Positions 1 through 7,972 of a DNA stretch of 19,124 nucleotides are shown here, one piece after another (position 1 is the first letter of the stretch; each line of letters starts with the position of its first letter). Below the pieces are notes generated by a model that did not search any database, was not told the DNA's origin, and saw only the letters and a list, made by a program, of their open reading frames with translations. Origin of the DNA: SIG78 sp045587205 (GTDB lineage: Bacteria; Verrucomicrobiota; Lentisphaeria; Victivallales; Victivallaceae); the NCBI GenBank assembly GCA_045587205.1, contig JAZNBV010000021.1, positions 1 through 19,124 of the forward strand. Direction: 5' to 3'. Position numbers and translations under genes: made by a program.

Positions 1-23
1 CCAACTTGTTTATTATAAGTAAA

Positions 24-62
24 TTGCAATATTTTTTTCTGTAAAAAATCACGCTATTGCAA
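24..62. repeat. AT-rich inverted repeat at window start
   Basis: TTGCAATA (24-31) is matched by TATTGCAA (55-62), with a T-run and an A-run between them that can extend the stem. The rest of bases 1-96 is AT-rich and shows no gene. It may be a terminator or regulatory site of a gene outside the window. Function unknown. Confidence 0.35.
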
Positions 63-96
63 GAAAAAAACTAAAATACTCTGCTGCGGTTTGACA

Positions 97-147
97 AAAT
101 AAAAAAAAGGTTGCTGCAAACTTTTTTAAGGTTTTGCAACACCCCCC
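97..147 (-). terminator. Terminator of the RND efflux operon
   Basis: Read on the minus strand just after the pump stop codon, a GC-tipped stem is followed by a T-rich tail (complement of the A-run at 97-108). The arms are GTTTTGCAAC (131-140, plus strand) against GGTTGCTGCAAAC (109-121). They pair imperfectly. The stem sequence resembles the terminator at 9843-9887. Confidence 0.55.
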
Positions 148-153
148 ATTTTT

Positions 154-3100
154 TTACGCTTTTTTGGCGGTATCGCGTACAAATGCAAAGTAGAGTGCAG
201 GTATAACGTAGAGCGTCAGCAGCGAAGCAATTGCCAGACCGCCTACCACGCCCACGCCGCAACTGCTGCGCAGCTCCGACCCCAGCCCCGTACCGAACGC
301 CATCGGCAGCATACCCGCCACCGATGCAATACTGGTCATAACGATCGGGCGGAATTTAGATTCCGCAGCCATCAGCATTGCCTTGTGTGTGGTCACGCCG
401 TTGCGGGTGAGGTTTGTACATTCGTCAAGGATCAGAATAGCATTGTTCACCACAATACCGATCATCATAACCCCGCCGAGCAGTCCCATCATCGACATTG
501 ACATCTTTAAGCAGAAGAGCGTTACATACATCCCCAGAAAGCCCAGCGGCACCGTGAACATAATCAAAAACGGTTTGGTCCACGATTCCATAATTGCCGC
601 AATCAAAAGATAGGTCAGCAAAGCTGCCAGAATAAGTGCCTGGGTGAATTCTTCAGCAGTTTCGTTCATCATTTCCACGTTGCCGCGCATACGCAAGGTA
701 TATCCGGGCGGGAGCACAGCATTGGCAGTTTCGGCGATCTTGCCGGAAACCACCCCCAGCGCCAGCCCCGGAGCGCCATTTGCATAGATATACATATTGC
801 GGTTTTTATCGTAACGGTTGATGATTACAGGACGCGCCTCTTCGGTGATTTTTGCCACGACTTCGGTATTGAGCGGATTGTTGTCCTTGGTGGCAAGCGC
901 ATTCTGTTTAAGCTGTGTTTCGCCGTATTCCTTCTGGTTTTTCAGGCGGATGTCATAAGTACGCGTACCGGTGCGGTAGTCGCCGACTTCGATCCCGTCC
1001 AGTGATCCTACCAGATTGGTGTAGAGGTCATTGGCGCTCAAACCGAGGTTCTGCAGAATGGTTCGATCCGGAGTGATGTTGATATTGGTTTTGCGTTCAC
1101 GGCTGCTGCTGTCGAGGTCGCGGGTGATGGCAAGCGCCGGAATGGTTTCCATAACCTTCTTTTCCACTTCTTCGAGCACTTCCAGTTCCGGGCCGCTGAT
1201 CGTGCAGTTGATTTCCGACGTACTGCCGCCGAAGGTGGCAGGTATGCTCATAGTCACGCGGCAGTTATCCAGATAGCTCAACTCTTTGCGCAATATATCC
1301 TGCAATTCGTAAATAGTTTCCTTGCGCTGGAACTTTTTGGTGGTGTTCAGGTTGATCTGACCTACATATACTGCTGTGGAAACCTGTCCGCGCGGTGCAC
1401 CGGAGGTACCGATCCAGAGCGTAGTACCGGTGATAAAGTCAAACTTTTTCAGGTGATCTTCGGCTTCGTGCAGCAGTTTTTCGGTAGTCTCCAGATTGTA
1501 ATTGGTCGGGAATTCAAAGCGAATGCGGATTTCGCCCTGGTCGCAGAACGGCAGGAACGACAACCCCACCTGCGGCACAATAAAGAACCACACCATTGCC
1601 GCCGCGGCAAATGTCCCTGCTACAATGATCCGCGGGTGGCGGCTGGTCCATTCGATGCTTTTATTGAATTTTCTGCAGAGCCAATTGTAAGCTATATCCC
1701 ACGGGATAAAGAACTTCTGCAGCAGTGTCTTTTTGCTGTTTTCATCTTGCGGCTTGTAATTTTTGAGCAATATGCAGCTCAAAATCGGAGTCAGCGTAAA
1801 ACTGATAAAGAGCGATACCAGAGTAGCAGCCACCATCACCCCCGCAAACGGACGCATCATTGTGCCGATACGCGTAGTCATCATCATAACCGGCACAAAC
1901 ACCACCACGTTGGTCAGCGCGCTGGCGGAAACTGCGGCAATAACTTCACCGGTACCGTGCTCGGCGGCGTGTTTGATATCCTCTTTGCGATTGAGGTGAT
2001 TGAAGATATTTTCGATCACCACAATACTGTTGGTCACCAGCACCCCTACTGAACAGCCCAGACTCAACAGTGTCATAATGTTGAACGAGTAATTGAGCCA
2101 CGCCATTGCCGCAAAGGTAACCACCACCGAAATCGGCATTGAGATCATAACAATAAAGGTACTGCGTACATCGTGCAGAAACAGAAAGAGCAGCACCGCT
2201 GTAAGAATGATCCCGGTAATGATGGAGCCTTTGGCATCATCCACCGATGCCTGGATGAATTCTCCGGAGTCCTTGAACCACACCAGTTCCATACCGGAAG
2301 GCAGTTCGCCGCTTCTTTTCATCTGTTCCACACGCTGGCGGATGCCGGCAATAACATCAATGGCGTTGGCTTCGGCTTTCTTGATCACATTGAAGCGTGC
2401 CGCCGGCTTGCCGTTGACAAATGCTTTACTGCGGATCTCGCGGCTCATAAGTTTGATTTCAGCTATGTCGCGCAGATAAACGCGCTTGTTTTTAACGGTG
2501 CCGATTTCCAGCGAGCGGATCTCTTCGAGGTCTTTGTAGTCACCGGTAAAGGTCACGTTTTTTTCGCTTTTATCAAACTGGATACGCCCCAGCGGCTTGC
2601 GCACGTTATTGGCTTTGAGTTTGTTTACGATCGTACTGATAGAAAGGTTCATTGCCGTAAGTTTTTTACGGTCAAGCAGAATATGCATCTGCATTTCATT
2701 GGAGCCGTACACGCGCACTTCACCAACGCCGGGAACGGTTGCAAAACGGTCGGCAAGCACGTCATCGGCAAAGTCGTAGAGATCCTCCTGGGTGCGGTCG
2801 CCTACCAGAAATACCTGCACCACGCTGGTGGCGTTGGTGTCGATCTTGCGGATACGCGGTTCTTTGGCGCCGTCGGGCAGATTGTCGCGGATGGTATTGA
2901 GTGCTTCGCGGATATCGGTTGCGGCGATATCCACATTGGTACCCATATTGAATTCCAGCGAAATATTTGCCTGGTCTTCAATAGCCACACTGGAAATGTG
3001 CCGGATGCCATCCAGCGATGACACGGCATCTTCGATTCTGCGGATGATTTCAACTTCGATTTCCGCGGGGCTGGCGCCTTCGTAATCGCAGCGTACCAGC

Positions 3101-3234
3101 ACGGTGGGGATTTCAATGTTCGGCAGCAAATCTATGCTCAAACGGGGGTAGAGGGAGCAGCCGATCATTATGAGCACAATAATGAATGCGCTCATTGCGA
3201 TCGGGCGGTGAACACTTATCCGGCTTAAAAACAT
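154..3234 (-). CDS. RND family efflux transporter permease (HAE1/AcrB-like)
   Basis: Inner-membrane pump of a tripartite efflux system, expected to move drugs, lipids or other toxic compounds out through an adaptor and an outer-membrane channel. At 1026 residues it has the normal AcrB-like length. The architecture is the duplicated RND plan: TM1 at about 10-30, a periplasmic porter loop to about 335, TM2-6 at about 336-490, TM7 at about 535-555, a second porter loop to about 865, and TM8-12 to the C-terminus. 'FRPIVMTS' (961-968) matches the conserved TM11 region of AcrB. The TM4 position that is Asp-Asp in AcrB (D407/D408) reads Thr401-Asn402 here, in 'GVLVTNSIVVIEN'. The TM10 lysine (K940) is Asn930, in 'IVVNNAILIL'. 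Energy coupling may therefore differ from the standard proton relay. It starts 18 bp after the adaptor stop with a GGGGAG ribosome site, so the two are co-transcribed. No TolC-like channel gene is in the window. Confidence 0.93.
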   Translation of the reverse strand: MFLSRISVHRPIAMSAFIIVLIMIGCSLYPRLSIDLLPNIEIPTVLVRCDYEGASPAEIEVEIIRRIEDAVSSLDGIRHISSVAIEDQANISLEFNMGTNVDIAATDIREALNTIRDNLPDGAKEPRIRKIDTNATSVVQVFLVGDRTQEDLYDFADDVLADRFATVPGVGEVRVYGSNEMQMHILLDRKKLTAMNLSISTIVNKLKANNVRKPLGRIQFDKSEKNVTFTGDYKDLEEIRSLEIGTVKNKRVYLRDIAEIKLMSREIRSKAFVNGKPAARFNVIKKAEANAIDVIAGIRQRVEQMKRSGELPSGMELVWFKDSGEFIQASVDDAKGSIITGIILTAVLLFLFLHDVRSTFIVMISMPISVVVTFAAMAWLNYSFNIMTLLSLGCSVGVLVTNSIVVIENIFNHLNRKEDIKHAAEHGTGEVIAAVSASALTNVVVFVPVMMMTTRIGTMMRPFAGVMVAATLVSLFISFTLTPILSCILLKNYKPQDENSKKTLLQKFFIPWDIAYNWLCRKFNKSIEWTSRHPRIIVAGTFAAAAMVWFFIVPQVGLSFLPFCDQGEIRIRFEFPTNYNLETTEKLLHEAEDHLKKFDFITGTTLWIGTSGAPRGQVSTAVYVGQINLNTTKKFQRKETIYELQDILRKELSYLDNCRVTMSIPATFGGSTSEINCTISGPELEVLEEVEKKVMETIPALAITRDLDSSSRERKTNINITPDRTILQNLGLSANDLYTNLVGSLDGIEVGDYRTGTRTYDIRLKNQKEYGETQLKQNALATKDNNPLNTEVVAKITEEARPVIINRYDKNRNMYIYANGAPGLALGVVSGKIAETANAVLPPGYTLRMRGNVEMMNETAEEFTQALILAALLTYLLIAAIMESWTKPFLIMFTVPLGFLGMYVTLFCLKMSMSMMGLLGGVMMIGIVVNNAILILDECTNLTRNGVTTHKAMLMAAESKFRPIVMTSIASVAGMLPMAFGTGLGSELRSSCGVGVVGGLAIASLLTLYVIPALYFAFVRDTAKKA

Positions 3235-3252
3235 CTTGAGTAAACTCCCCTG

Positions 3253-4425
3253 TTATCTGGCAGGCTTTGCGTTGATGATATTCAGCAGAGTATTGTTGTT
3301 GACAAATGTCTGCCCCGAAACAACGATCTCTTTGCCCAGCAGTTCCGGAGCATTGAGTACTTCGCAATATTTGCCGTCAATAATACCGCGCACCACAGTG
3401 ACGTTCTGCGCGCGTTTGTTCTGGTCAACTGTAAAGACTATGTAGCGGTCATTGGCACGCAGCAGCATTGAATCAGCGGGCAGGCCGTAGGATTCTTTTT
3501 CCTGCAGCACCAGATTTATGTCGCAGAGCATACCGCTGACAAGTTTCACATCTTTGGGTACGATAGCTTTGAATTCAAAAGTACGGCTTTCCGGATCGAC
3601 CCCCGGGGCGCGGTAGCTGACTACAGACTTGCCCAGCACTTTGCCGGTGCCGTCGGTGAATTCCACCACGGTCTTGCCGGGTACGATTTTATGAAAATAC
3701 ATCGCTGCAATGTAGCAGCTGACTTCCAGCTTATCCGGATTTTCCAGCCGCAGGATATTCTGACCGGTGGTCACATACTCATTGGCTTCCACATACTTGT
3801 TGAACACCACGCAGTCGAACGGCGCGCGTACCACCGAGTCATCCAGATTCTTTTTGGCAATGGCAAGATTGCTCTGTGCCTGTTTGAGCTGGGCGCGGGC
3901 GTTGACAATGGCTGAATGGGCGGACTGCACTTCCATTTCCGCAGTTTTATACGCGGTTTCGGTGCTTTCCATATTGCTGCGGCTCATTGCGTTCGAGCGT
4001 GCCAGAGTCAGGGCGCGTTCGTAATCGCGTTTTGCCTGGGCGCGGGTGATTTCGGCGGTTTTGAGTGAGAGTTCTGCACTCTTGAGCGCGGCTTCCTTGA
4101 CATTGATTTCATCTTCTTTTACCACCACCTGATTTTTCAGGATCTGGCGGTCGATGCCGAAAAGCACATCGCCGGTTTTGCGTTTATCGCCTTCTTCAAC
4201 GTTCAATATTTCCAGAGTGCCGCTGATCTTGGCGGAAATGGTGGCATATTCTACCGGGGCAATCGTGCCCTGCACCGGCAGCTGTTCGCGGAAAATGCGC
4301 TTTTCCAGCGTCTGCGTCATTACACGGACTGAACGCTCACGCGCTTTTTCAACTTTTTTGCTGCAGCCGCAGAGCCCCAGCATCAAACCGCTCAAGGCGG
4401 CACTGAAAATTATTTTGCTGTACAT
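3253..4425 (-). CDS. RND efflux periplasmic adaptor subunit (HlyD/MFP family lipoprotein)
   Basis: Membrane fusion protein bridging the RND pump and an outer-membrane channel. The 390-residue product begins with a lipoprotein signal: a hydrophobic stretch, then L18-C19-G20-C21, where Cys21 is the likely lipidated residue. Cys at -2 is slightly unusual. Two half-lipoyl/barrel-sandwich segments (about 62-95 and 196-228, 'VVRAPFDCVV') flank a long Ala/Lys/Glu-rich coiled-coil hairpin (about 100-195). Beta-barrel and membrane-proximal domains follow. The start has a good AGGAG site (plus strand 4434-4439). It is first in the operon with the pump and is transcribed divergently from the LysR gene, which probably controls it. 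Confidence 0.93.
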   Translation of the reverse strand: MYSKIIFSAALSGLMLGLCGCSKKVEKARERSVRVMTQTLEKRIFREQLPVQGTIAPVEYATISAKISGTLEILNVEEGDKRKTGDVLFGIDRQILKNQVVVKEDEINVKEAALKSAELSLKTAEITRAQAKRDYERALTLARSNAMSRSNMESTETAYKTAEMEVQSAHSAIVNARAQLKQAQSNLAIAKKNLDDSVVRAPFDCVVFNKYVEANEYVTTGQNILRLENPDKLEVSCYIAAMYFHKIVPGKTVVEFTDGTGKVLGKSVVSYRAPGVDPESRTFEFKAIVPKDVKLVSGMLCDINLVLQEKESYGLPADSMLLRANDRYIVFTVDQNKRAQNVTVVRGIIDGKYCEVLNAPELLGKEIVVSGQTFVNNNTLLNIINAKPAR

Positions 4426-4470
4426 TGCAGAAAACTCCTGTTTATTTTTAAATAAAAATAATAATGGTGC

Positions 4471-4499
4471 AAAATAATTGCATTTTGCCCAAAATACAA
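4471..4499 (-). promoter_or_regulatory. Predicted promoter of the RND efflux operon
   Basis: On the minus strand TTGTAT (4494-4499), a 17-bp spacer and TATTTT (4471-4476) form a sigma70-like promoter. The -35 box lies inside the palindrome at 4477-4500, so a regulator bound there would affect this promoter. Confidence 0.55.
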
Positions 4500-4500
4500 T
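4477..4500. promoter_or_regulatory. 24-bp palindrome, likely LysR-regulator operator
   Basis: Arms ATTGCATTTTG and CAAAATACAAT, separated by CC, match at 10 of 11 positions when one is reverse-complemented. The site contains T-N11-A spacing of the kind LysR regulators bind. It lies between the divergent LysR and adaptor genes and covers the -35 boxes predicted in both directions. Confidence 0.65.
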
Positions 4501-4505
4501 ATATT
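4478..4505 (+). promoter_or_regulatory. Predicted promoter of the LysR-type regulator gene
   Basis: TTGCAT (4478-4483), a 16-bp spacer and TATATT (4500-4505) precede the regulator start by about 37 bp. It overlaps the palindrome, which would fit autoregulation. A second small inverted repeat, TTGATA (4518-4523) and TATCAA (4534-4539), lies just upstream of the start codon. Confidence 0.5.
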
Positions 4506-4542
4506 AAATAAATAAATTTGATAGATAAAAGGTTATCAATAT

Positions 4543-5433
4543 ATGACAACATTCCGTCAGATAGAAATTTTTCTGCAACTGGCATCAACACTGCACTTCA
4601 ACCGTGCGGCTGCTGAACTGGGCATAACGCAGGCGGCATTGAGCAAAGAGATCGGCAAGCTTGAAAAAGAGCTCAACTGCCAGCTTTTTGACCGTACTGA
4701 CAAGTGGAACATCGTTCTGACTGCCGCCGGAGAGATTTTCCGCGAAAAGGTCTCCCCGCTGCCCGGAACATTGGCGGAAGCCGCCGAATTTGCCCGCCGC
4801 GCCGGACGCGGCAACAGCGGCCGGCTTTCCGTGGCGGTGGCAAATCTGGTTTATGACTATGTTCTGCTGCAGGATATTTTCCGGGTGATGCACGAAAAAT
4901 ACCCGGATGTGAAGATCATTATCCGCGACTGCCATAATTCTCCGATGGTCTATGAGCAGCTTAAAAATGGTCAGGCGGATATCGGTTTTATGGCCATAAA
5001 CAACAGAGGCGAACCGCTGCCTGATTTGCGGAAAAAGCCGCTTACGGAGCTGCCGGTAAATCTGGTTTTTCCCGCCCGGCACCCGCTGGCGCGCAAAAAG
5101 GATCTGAAGATTGGAGATCTTGCCAACTGCAACTTTATTCTGCCGCCGGCGGAACAGATGCCCTGGCTGCGCAAATATATTGACAATTTCTTTCTGGAGC
5201 ATTGCGGCAGACTTCCGCAAGCTGAACAGGAAGCAGTGGGTCTGCGTGCCACCCGTCAGCTGGTTGCCGCCGGTCTGGGCATTGGACTGGCAATCAAACC
5301 GCGGACGCAGGATTCGCGCGAAAATGTGGTTTACCGGAATGCGCCTTTTCCGCTCAAGCGCCAGATTGTGGCTGCCTGGGATGAGGAGAACAGTTCGCGT
5401 ATTTTGAAAAATTTTGTGAAGCTTCTGAAGTAA
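4543..5433 (+). CDS. LysR-family transcriptional regulator
   Basis: DNA-binding regulator of 296 residues, the usual LysR length. The N-terminal winged helix-turn-helix (about 1-60) is clear: 'FRQIEIFLQLASTLHF' then 'AAAELGITQAALSKEIGKLE' and 'LFDRT'. The effector-binding, periplasmic-binding-protein-like domain covers about 88-290. AAAAGG lies about 10 bp before the ATG. The gene is divergent from the efflux operon with a 117-bp spacer containing a palindrome, the classic layout for a LysR regulator controlling its neighbour. The effector cannot be read from sequence. Confidence 0.93.
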   Translation: MTTFRQIEIFLQLASTLHFNRAAAELGITQAALSKEIGKLEKELNCQLFDRTDKWNIVLTAAGEIFREKVSPLPGTLAEAAEFARRAGRGNSGRLSVAVANLVYDYVLLQDIFRVMHEKYPDVKIIIRDCHNSPMVYEQLKNGQADIGFMAINNRGEPLPDLRKKPLTELPVNLVFPARHPLARKKDLKIGDLANCNFILPPAEQMPWLRKYIDNFFLEHCGRLPQAEQEAVGLRATRQLVAAGLGIGLAIKPRTQDSRENVVYRNAPFPLKRQIVAAWDEENSSRILKNFVKLLK

Positions 5434-5450
5434 TCTCTTCTCTGAACCGG

Positions 5451-6992
5451 TTATTTTCTGACCAGCACGGTGTTTTTGAAAAACTTTTTATTTTGAGTAA
5501 GCGAGTATTTTCTGCTGCCGGTGATTTTCATATTTTTTACCGTGACTTTTTTTACCGGACGGGGCAGATATTTTCCGGTGTCGGCTTTTTTTCTGTTCCT
5601 GGGTGCATCAATAAAATTACCCAGCAGAGTTATCCCTTTATAACCCGGGAAGCGGTTATTTTTGTTATTGACTTTAAGTCCATCTATATCAATAGTTTCC
5701 GGCAGTATGCAGTTATACCCGAACCAGTGGGTTCCGTTATTGAATCCTGTCAGCAGGGCGGGCTCTTTGCCGGAAACGTTCCACACGGAGTTGCGGATAA
5801 CTATTTTCCCATCCCAGAAACTGCCGTAATCGCGGCGCAGATTGACCATATATCTGCCGTTACAGATGCTGTTTTCCACAGTAAGCGTACCGAACCCGGT
5901 GACATTGATTCCGGAGTGACCCAGTTCTGAATCACGGATAAGCGCATTGTACACCCCCTGATGTGCGTCAAACCGCGAAAGCCGGCAGCGGTCGTAAATC
6001 AGATTCTTGCATTTGTTGGAGCCCATTATTCCCCAGTATTGGCGGTCAAAAATATCGTTGCTCTGCGTGCAGTTTATGAACTTCACATTCAGCGCACCAT
6101 TTATTGAAATATCGTAAGTACCCGTTGAAGTGGATTGGCTGTTGGGTTTTTTGCAGAAATATTGTTTGCGGCCGGTAAAAACGCAGTTTTTGACCGTTAC
6201 ATTTGCACAGTCGGTAATGCTGATGAATCCGGCATAGGGATGGCTCTCTTTCGACTCCGGCTCTTTTACATAGTGTCTGACATTTTCCACAAGTACATTG
6301 CTGCGGGCTATTTTTATATTGCGCGAAAAATAACTGTGCGGCCCCTTTTCCGCATTGGCAAGCGTGGTAAAGGTTCCACCTTTTATGGTCAGAGTTTTTT
6401 CCGGCAGCAGGCGTGCGGATATATGAGATATTTCGTCAAAGTTCCATATCACCGGGGTGGCAGGATCGATATTGCCGTTTTCATCGACCAGAAAACTGTC
6501 GCGCATTTCCGAACCGCTGTTGGCGTTTACCCCCCAGCGGATGAAGTGCTTTACATTGCTGTTGCGTACCAGGATCATTGCGGGGCGTTCCAAAATGGCA
6601 TCGATCTTTTTCTGACCTTTTTTCAGGGTCGTGACACTTTTTTTAAGCCCGATAGCACGCTGTTTCATATTTACAGTAAAGATGCTGTTGCGGCGCTCCC
6701 GGGCAGTGAGTTTGCGGTCGTCGATGGTGAAACGCGCCGTTCCCCAGTCGGTATCGGTCCGGATGATGGCAACGGTGCTCATCGGGCCTATGTAATAGTG
6801 CGCTCCGGAACGGGCGCGTACCGGCAGATTGCAGGAATTGGCGTGCCGGTGGGTCAAGATGATTGCTTCGGCATCATTGGTTTTGCCGTCGCCTCTGGCA
6901 CCGAATTTTTCATAAGTCAGGAAAGTTTCTGTTCCGGCGGCTGAACAGTTGAAGATCAGCAGAAATATACTCAACAGAAATACTGCACACAT
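5451..6992 (-). CDS. Secreted right-handed parallel beta-helix protein (pectate-lyase/GH28-related)
   Basis: The 513-residue product has an N-terminal hydrophobic signal (about 1-19, ending 'CSAAG'), so it is exported. The mature protein opens with 'YEKFGARGDGKTND' (27-40), the signature entry of Pectate_lyase_3/GH28-type beta-helix proteins. It continues with many short rungs rich in V/I, N and G ('NVLVENV', 'NVTVKNCVF', 'NVKFINC', 'GTLTVENS', 'KIVIRNSVW', 'KVTVKNMKI') that form a right-handed beta-helix. I recognise no definite catalytic motif, so it may be a polysaccharide lyase, a hydrolase or only a binding protein. A GGGAAG ribosome site precedes the ATG. It converges with the LysR gene (17 bp apart) and diverges from the M55 operon. 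Confidence 0.8.
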   Translation of the reverse strand: MCAVFLLSIFLLIFNCSAAGTETFLTYEKFGARGDGKTNDAEAIILTHRHANSCNLPVRARSGAHYYIGPMSTVAIIRTDTDWGTARFTIDDRKLTARERRNSIFTVNMKQRAIGLKKSVTTLKKGQKKIDAILERPAMILVRNSNVKHFIRWGVNANSGSEMRDSFLVDENGNIDPATPVIWNFDEISHISARLLPEKTLTIKGGTFTTLANAEKGPHSYFSRNIKIARSNVLVENVRHYVKEPESKESHPYAGFISITDCANVTVKNCVFTGRKQYFCKKPNSQSTSTGTYDISINGALNVKFINCTQSNDIFDRQYWGIMGSNKCKNLIYDRCRLSRFDAHQGVYNALIRDSELGHSGINVTGFGTLTVENSICNGRYMVNLRRDYGSFWDGKIVIRNSVWNVSGKEPALLTGFNNGTHWFGYNCILPETIDIDGLKVNNKNNRFPGYKGITLLGNFIDAPRNRKKADTGKYLPRPVKKVTVKNMKITGSRKYSLTQNKKFFKNTVLVRK

Positions 6993-7029
6993 ATATTGCT
7001 TCCCGTGGGTGAAAAATATGTTTTTTTTA

Positions 7030-7058
7030 ACAATACACCGCGTGTGATTAATTTACAA
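7030..7058 (-). promoter_or_regulatory. Predicted promoter of the beta-helix gene
   Basis: Minus-strand TTGTAA (7053-7058), a 17-bp spacer and TATTGT (7030-7035) would start RNA about 30 bases before the beta-helix start codon. Confidence 0.5.
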
Positions 7059-7066
7059 TTTTTTGT

Positions 7067-7094
7067 TTGTAATTTTTGCGGTATGATGTATTTT
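7067..7094 (+). promoter_or_regulatory. Predicted promoter of the M55-PHP-TIM operon
   Basis: TTGTAA (7067-7072), a 16-bp spacer and TATTTT (7089-7094). Its -35 box and that of the divergent beta-helix gene form an inverted repeat TTACAA/TTGTAA (7053-7072), so one regulator could cover both. Weak -10 match. Confidence 0.38.
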
Positions 7095-7133
7095 AATTTA
7101 AGGATTTTATCTACCGGAAAGGATACGGAGTTT

Positions 7134-7955
7134 ATGAAAATATATGTTCAGACTGATATCGAAGGCGTTGCCGGGTTCTGCTTTTTTGAAAACCGCAAAA
7201 GCCCCAATTATGAAGTTATCGAACACCGCCGTCGTATGTACCGGCTGCTGACCAATGAGGTCAACGCTGCTGTACGCGCCGCTTTTGATGCCGGCGCTGA
7301 TGAAGTTGTAGTCAATGACAACCACGGCAGCGGCTACAATATAATTTTTGAAGAACTCGACCCGCGCTGCCGGATCATTCACGGGCGCAACTGCAGCGGG
7401 CCGCACTGGCTGCCGCTGCTGGATGAAAGTTTTGATGCAATGGTGCTGGTGGGTATGCACGCTATGGGCGGAACGCCCTGCTCGATAACGCCGCACAGTT
7501 TGTGGGTGGTCAATGATGGCGAAATTTATTTGAGCGAAGGCTCAATGGCGGCGGCGATAGCCGGAGATTTCAATGTGCCGGCGGTGATGGTTTCCGGCGA
7601 TGACAAGATCACTGCTGAAATCAGCGGCAAGATCCCCGGCATTGCGGTTGCTGAAGTCAAACAGGCGCTTTCGCCCTATATGGCTTGCTCAATGGTGCCG
7701 CAAGCTGCCTGTGAACTTATTTACGAAAAAGTAAAAACAGGCATTATGAACCGTAAAGCGATCGCTCCTTACAAGATCAAAGGACCGGTCAAGCTGCAGC
7801 TGCTTGATTCCGCCAACCACTGCCCGCCGCTGGAACCTTGCGGCAAAGAAGCTGTTGCAGATACTGTCAACGAAGCGTTTATGATTTACGAAAAAGCTAT
7901 GGAGTGGAACACTCTCGGGCAGGAACTGCCGGATGGTTTTGTTTTTCCAAATTGA
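7134..7955 (+). CDS. M55 family D-aminopeptidase-like metallopeptidase (DppA family)
   Basis: Probable zinc-dependent peptidase of family M55, whose studied member DppA releases N-terminal D-amino acids from short peptides. I start at the ATG at 7134 (273 residues) because 'MKIYVQTDIEGVAG' is the family N-terminus and CGGAG sits just upstream. The open frame reaches back to 6996 but that extension looks non-coding. Candidate metal and active-site residues are D8 and E10 ('DIEG'), H64 ('NDNHGSG'), H109 ('GMHAM') and E135 ('LSEGS'), close to the spacing I recall for DppA (D8, E10, H60, H104, E133). There is no signal peptide, so it is cytoplasmic. It is first of three closely spaced genes. The natural substrate may not be a D-peptide in this context. 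Confidence 0.88.
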   Translation: MKIYVQTDIEGVAGFCFFENRKSPNYEVIEHRRRMYRLLTNEVNAAVRAAFDAGADEVVVNDNHGSGYNIIFEELDPRCRIIHGRNCSGPHWLPLLDESFDAMVLVGMHAMGGTPCSITPHSLWVVNDGEIYLSEGSMAAAIAGDFNVPAVMVSGDDKITAEISGKIPGIAVAEVKQALSPYMACSMVPQAACELIYEKVKTGIMNRKAIAPYKIKGPVKLQLLDSANHCPPLEPCGKEAVADTVNEAFMIYEKAMEWNTLGQELPDGFVFPN

Positions 7956-7972
7956 CAGAAAGGTTTGATATT

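Noticed and set aside
2173..3021. 282-codon plus-strand frame inside the pump gene
   Set aside because: Antisense to the RND coding sequence, with no start signal or family motif.
6996..7133. N-terminal extension of the M55 protein
   Set aside because: It lacks a ribosome site, lies over the divergent promoters, and the family N-terminus begins at 7134.
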